Source: Tepidibacter hydrothermalis
Lineage (GTDB): Bacteria > Bacillota > Clostridia > Peptostreptococcales > Peptostreptococcaceae
Assembly: GCF_029542625.1 (NCBI RefSeq)
Contig: NZ_CP120733.1
Coordinates: 2,604,001-2,668,000 of the forward strand
Length of the DNA: 64,000 bases
Reading direction: 5' to 3'
The notes below the pieces were generated by a model. That model ran no database searches and had not been told where the DNA came from. It saw only the letters and a list, made by a program, of their open reading frames with translations. The first letter of the stretch is position 1; each line of letters begins with the position of its first letter. Positions 62,708 to 64,000 of this stretch are shown in pieces. The position numbers and the translations under genes were made by a program.

Positions 62708-63616
62708 TTAGAACCATTTATTGTTAATCCAACTATCTATAAATTTTATATCATAACTGTCTGCAACGTTAATTAAATAAGGTATTTCTTTACAATCATC
62801 TAATGCAATAGACTTAGAAAGTTCAGGATTAGCTCTTAAAAAATTATTCCTTAATAATTCGCGACTATAATAACTATCCGCATCCGTATTTCCCTCAAAC
62901 AATATATTAAGAAGTGGATATGGAGGATTTTGACTTAGACCCCACTCTATAGCTCCCCACTTTCTAGTATCTGCTTTTATATTCGTTGGAGTAAAGCCAG
63001 TTCCAATAGATAAAAGTCTCATATCCTCAAGTTTTTTATTGGCTCCCTTTGAGTCCTTAGCAACACAAATAGACGCTAAACTAGGATTATTTGCAATAAC
63101 ACCTCCATCTATATGTTTTTTATGAGATGGAAAATATATAGGAGCTGCACTACTATACAAAGCTACATCTATTACATACTCATTAGACGTTCCCTTGTCT
63201 TCAAAATTAGTATAAAACGTAGGTTTCCAACTCCCACCATCTTTACTTATAACCTCAAAACTAGGTATTAATACTTTCTTTTTTAAATCCTTCAACTTAA
63301 GTTTTTTAGGAAATACCCTCATAAGAACTTCCTTCAAATGCTTATTGTTATACTTAGGTCTGAAAAGTTCATTGTATTTAGGAGAAAATATATACTTACA
63401 GTTTAACTTAGAATATAAATTTAGTATTTCTTTGATAGATAAGCCATAAGCAAGACCTAGAGCTATAAAAGAACCAGTTGATGTGCCCGCAAATAAATCT
63501 GTACTTTTTATTAATCTAGGATTTTCTTTTTCTAATCTTTGCAGTATAGTAGCACTAAGAACTCCCCTTATTCCACCACCATCAAACGCCATTATTCTAT
63601 ACGTTCGCTTCCCCAT
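62708..63616 (-). CDS. Patatin-like phospholipase (CapV/FabD-type)
   Basis: 302 aa, the second patatin of the window and unlike the first. It has RIMAFDGGGIRGVLSATILQRLE (oxyanion hole), LFAGTSTGSFIALGLA (nucleophile Ser), and KKHIDGGVIANNPSLASI (catalytic Asp). YSSAAPIYFPS and the C-terminal ALDDCKEIPYLINVADSY are typical of the subfamily that includes CBASS effector CapV, but no cyclase gene is present. It probably degrades membrane phospholipid. It is the gene upstream of the methylase (66 bp, same strand); the 5' leader carries a compact three-way-junction inverted repeat. ATG behind AAGGGGGT. Confidence 0.85.
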   Translation of the reverse strand: MGKRTYRIMAFDGGGIRGVLSATILQRLEKENPRLIKSTDLFAGTSTGSFIALGLAYGLSIKEILNLYSKLNCKYIFSPKYNELFRPKYNNKHLKEVLMRVFPKKLKLKDLKKKVLIPSFEVISKDGGSWKPTFYTNFEDKGTSNEYVIDVALYSSAAPIYFPSHKKHIDGGVIANNPSLASICVAKDSKGANKKLEDMRLLSIGTGFTPTNIKADTRKWGAIEWGLSQNPPYPLLNILFEGNTDADSYYSRELLRNNFLRANPELSKSIALDDCKEIPYLINVADSYDIKFIDSWINNKWF

Positions 63617-63663
63617 ATAAATACCCCCTTAAAACATCTTAATATTATGCTATGTTCTAGAGG

Positions 63664-63697
63664 GGTATGTGGTGAAACCAGTCCTAACGGACATACC
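63664..63697 (-). other. Compact three-way-junction inverted repeat in the patatin leader
   Basis: Outer stem GGTATG/CATACC, then TGGT-gaa-ACCA and TCC-TAAC-GGA, with one unpaired base between the two inner hairpins. All pairs are Watson-Crick, so either strand can fold. Its 34 bases end 48 bp before the patatin start codon. It is unlike the known riboswitches or ribozymes I can recall, but a small RNA or protein-binding element is possible. Confidence 0.45.
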
Positions 63698-63733
63698 TAT
63701 TAAACTTTTTATCCTATTTTGTTGCGAGTATAG

Positions 63734-63932
63734 AAATGATGCCCATTAAAATACCTCTACTTAATTAAAGATTTTTATAAAACTACAGATTACGCCTTAT
63801 TAAATATCCTAAAAACTCTAAACTCGCCCAGCTCAAACAACGAGTTTTCTTGACGTATATTTAAACACCATAATCTAAGTTTCATAGAAAAATTTTTAAA
63901 AAAGTAGCTAACATTTTAATGAACATCATTTT
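63734..63932 (-). repeat. Full-length MITE-like palindromic element, family 3 (reverse orientation)
   Basis: 199 bp. Terminal inverted repeats AAATGATGCCCATTAAAATA... and its near-complement at 63904-63932 flank an interior that, reverse-complemented, aligns along its length with 47838-48039. The apical stem is AAAACTC/GAGTTTT here and AAGTTCT/AGAACTT there, so paired bases changed together. It lies upstream of the patatin gene. Confidence 0.75.
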
Positions 63933-64000
63933 AACTTTATTCTAATACTATTTACCTAATACTGCTATCTCATTTCTAAAAAACTTATTTTACTATGGAA

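Noticed and set aside
62708-63616. CBASS defence system based on the patatin
   Set aside because: No cyclic-nucleotide synthase (CD-NTase), Cap2 or Cap3 gene is present nearby, so the patatin alone does not justify the call.
63664-63697. Hammerhead or other known small ribozyme
   Set aside because: The junction lacks the CUGANGA and GAAA core sequences of hammerheads and the conserved cores of other small ribozymes I could recall.

Overview
The window is AT-rich DNA from an anaerobic, endospore-forming Clostridia member, most like Peptostreptococcaceae and relatives (an inference from gene content; no rRNA is present). The evidence is a GerA-type germinant receptor, an alpha/beta small acid-soluble spore protein, pyruvate:ferredoxin and indolepyruvate:ferredoxin oxidoreductases, a PduL phosphotransacylase and a 2-hydroxyacyl-CoA-dehydratase-type iron-sulfur enzyme. 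About 90 percent of the genes lie on the minus strand. I see no rRNA, tRNA, CRISPR array, prophage or plasmid functions.

Layout. 1-3.1 kb: a truncated alkylsulfatase diverges from a vanadium-haloperoxidase-like gene. 3.4-9.5 kb: a sugar regulon (LacI regulator, RbsA/C/B importer, FGGY kinase) carrying two identical 16-bp palindromic operator cores. 10-16.8 kb: DUF2500 protein, glutamine-amidotransferase-like hydrolase, membrane protein, M4 metalloprotease with a Glu/Lys-rich linker, a small unknown protein plus a fragment of a paralogue, and adenine deaminase. 16.9-18.4 kb: an IS3-family element inserted into the loop of a transcription terminator. 18.4-22.9 kb: PFOR and PduL (pyruvate to acetyl-CoA to acetyl-phosphate). 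23-27 kb: aroC-aroB-aroA behind a flavodoxin-fold reductase. 27-33 kb: SpoIIE-type phosphatase, membrane protein, gerA operon. 33.5-38.3 kb: DUF1461 protein, 57-aa protein, Crp/Fnr regulator, SASP, CinA, BaiN/HI0933-like flavoprotein. 38.4-40.7 kb: double-cubane-type enzyme, DUF3343 protein and ATPase activator. 41-43 kb: hpt, YkvA, Nudix. 43-47.7 kb: a three-gene AddAB-like helicase-helicase-nuclease operon. 48.1-51.1 kb: ptsI, ptsH and a GlcT-type antiterminator with an RNA antiterminator site before ptsH. 51.3-55.7 kb: patatin, HD-GYP protein with a His-to-Ser change, YeiH exporter, LysR regulator. 56-58.4 kb: iorBA. 58.6-63.6 kb: DUF362 protein, small unknown protein, solo adenine-specific DNA methylase, second patatin.

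The least explained part lies between genes. At least three families of dispersed, strongly palindromic repeats recur: a two-hairpin element of about 110 bp, a 3'-UTR-like structured RNA of about 130-155 bp showing compensatory base changes between copies, and a MITE-like element of about 200 bp that folds end to end. With the three-gene helicase/nuclease operon and the ptsHI antitermination switch, these are the best candidates for follow-up.
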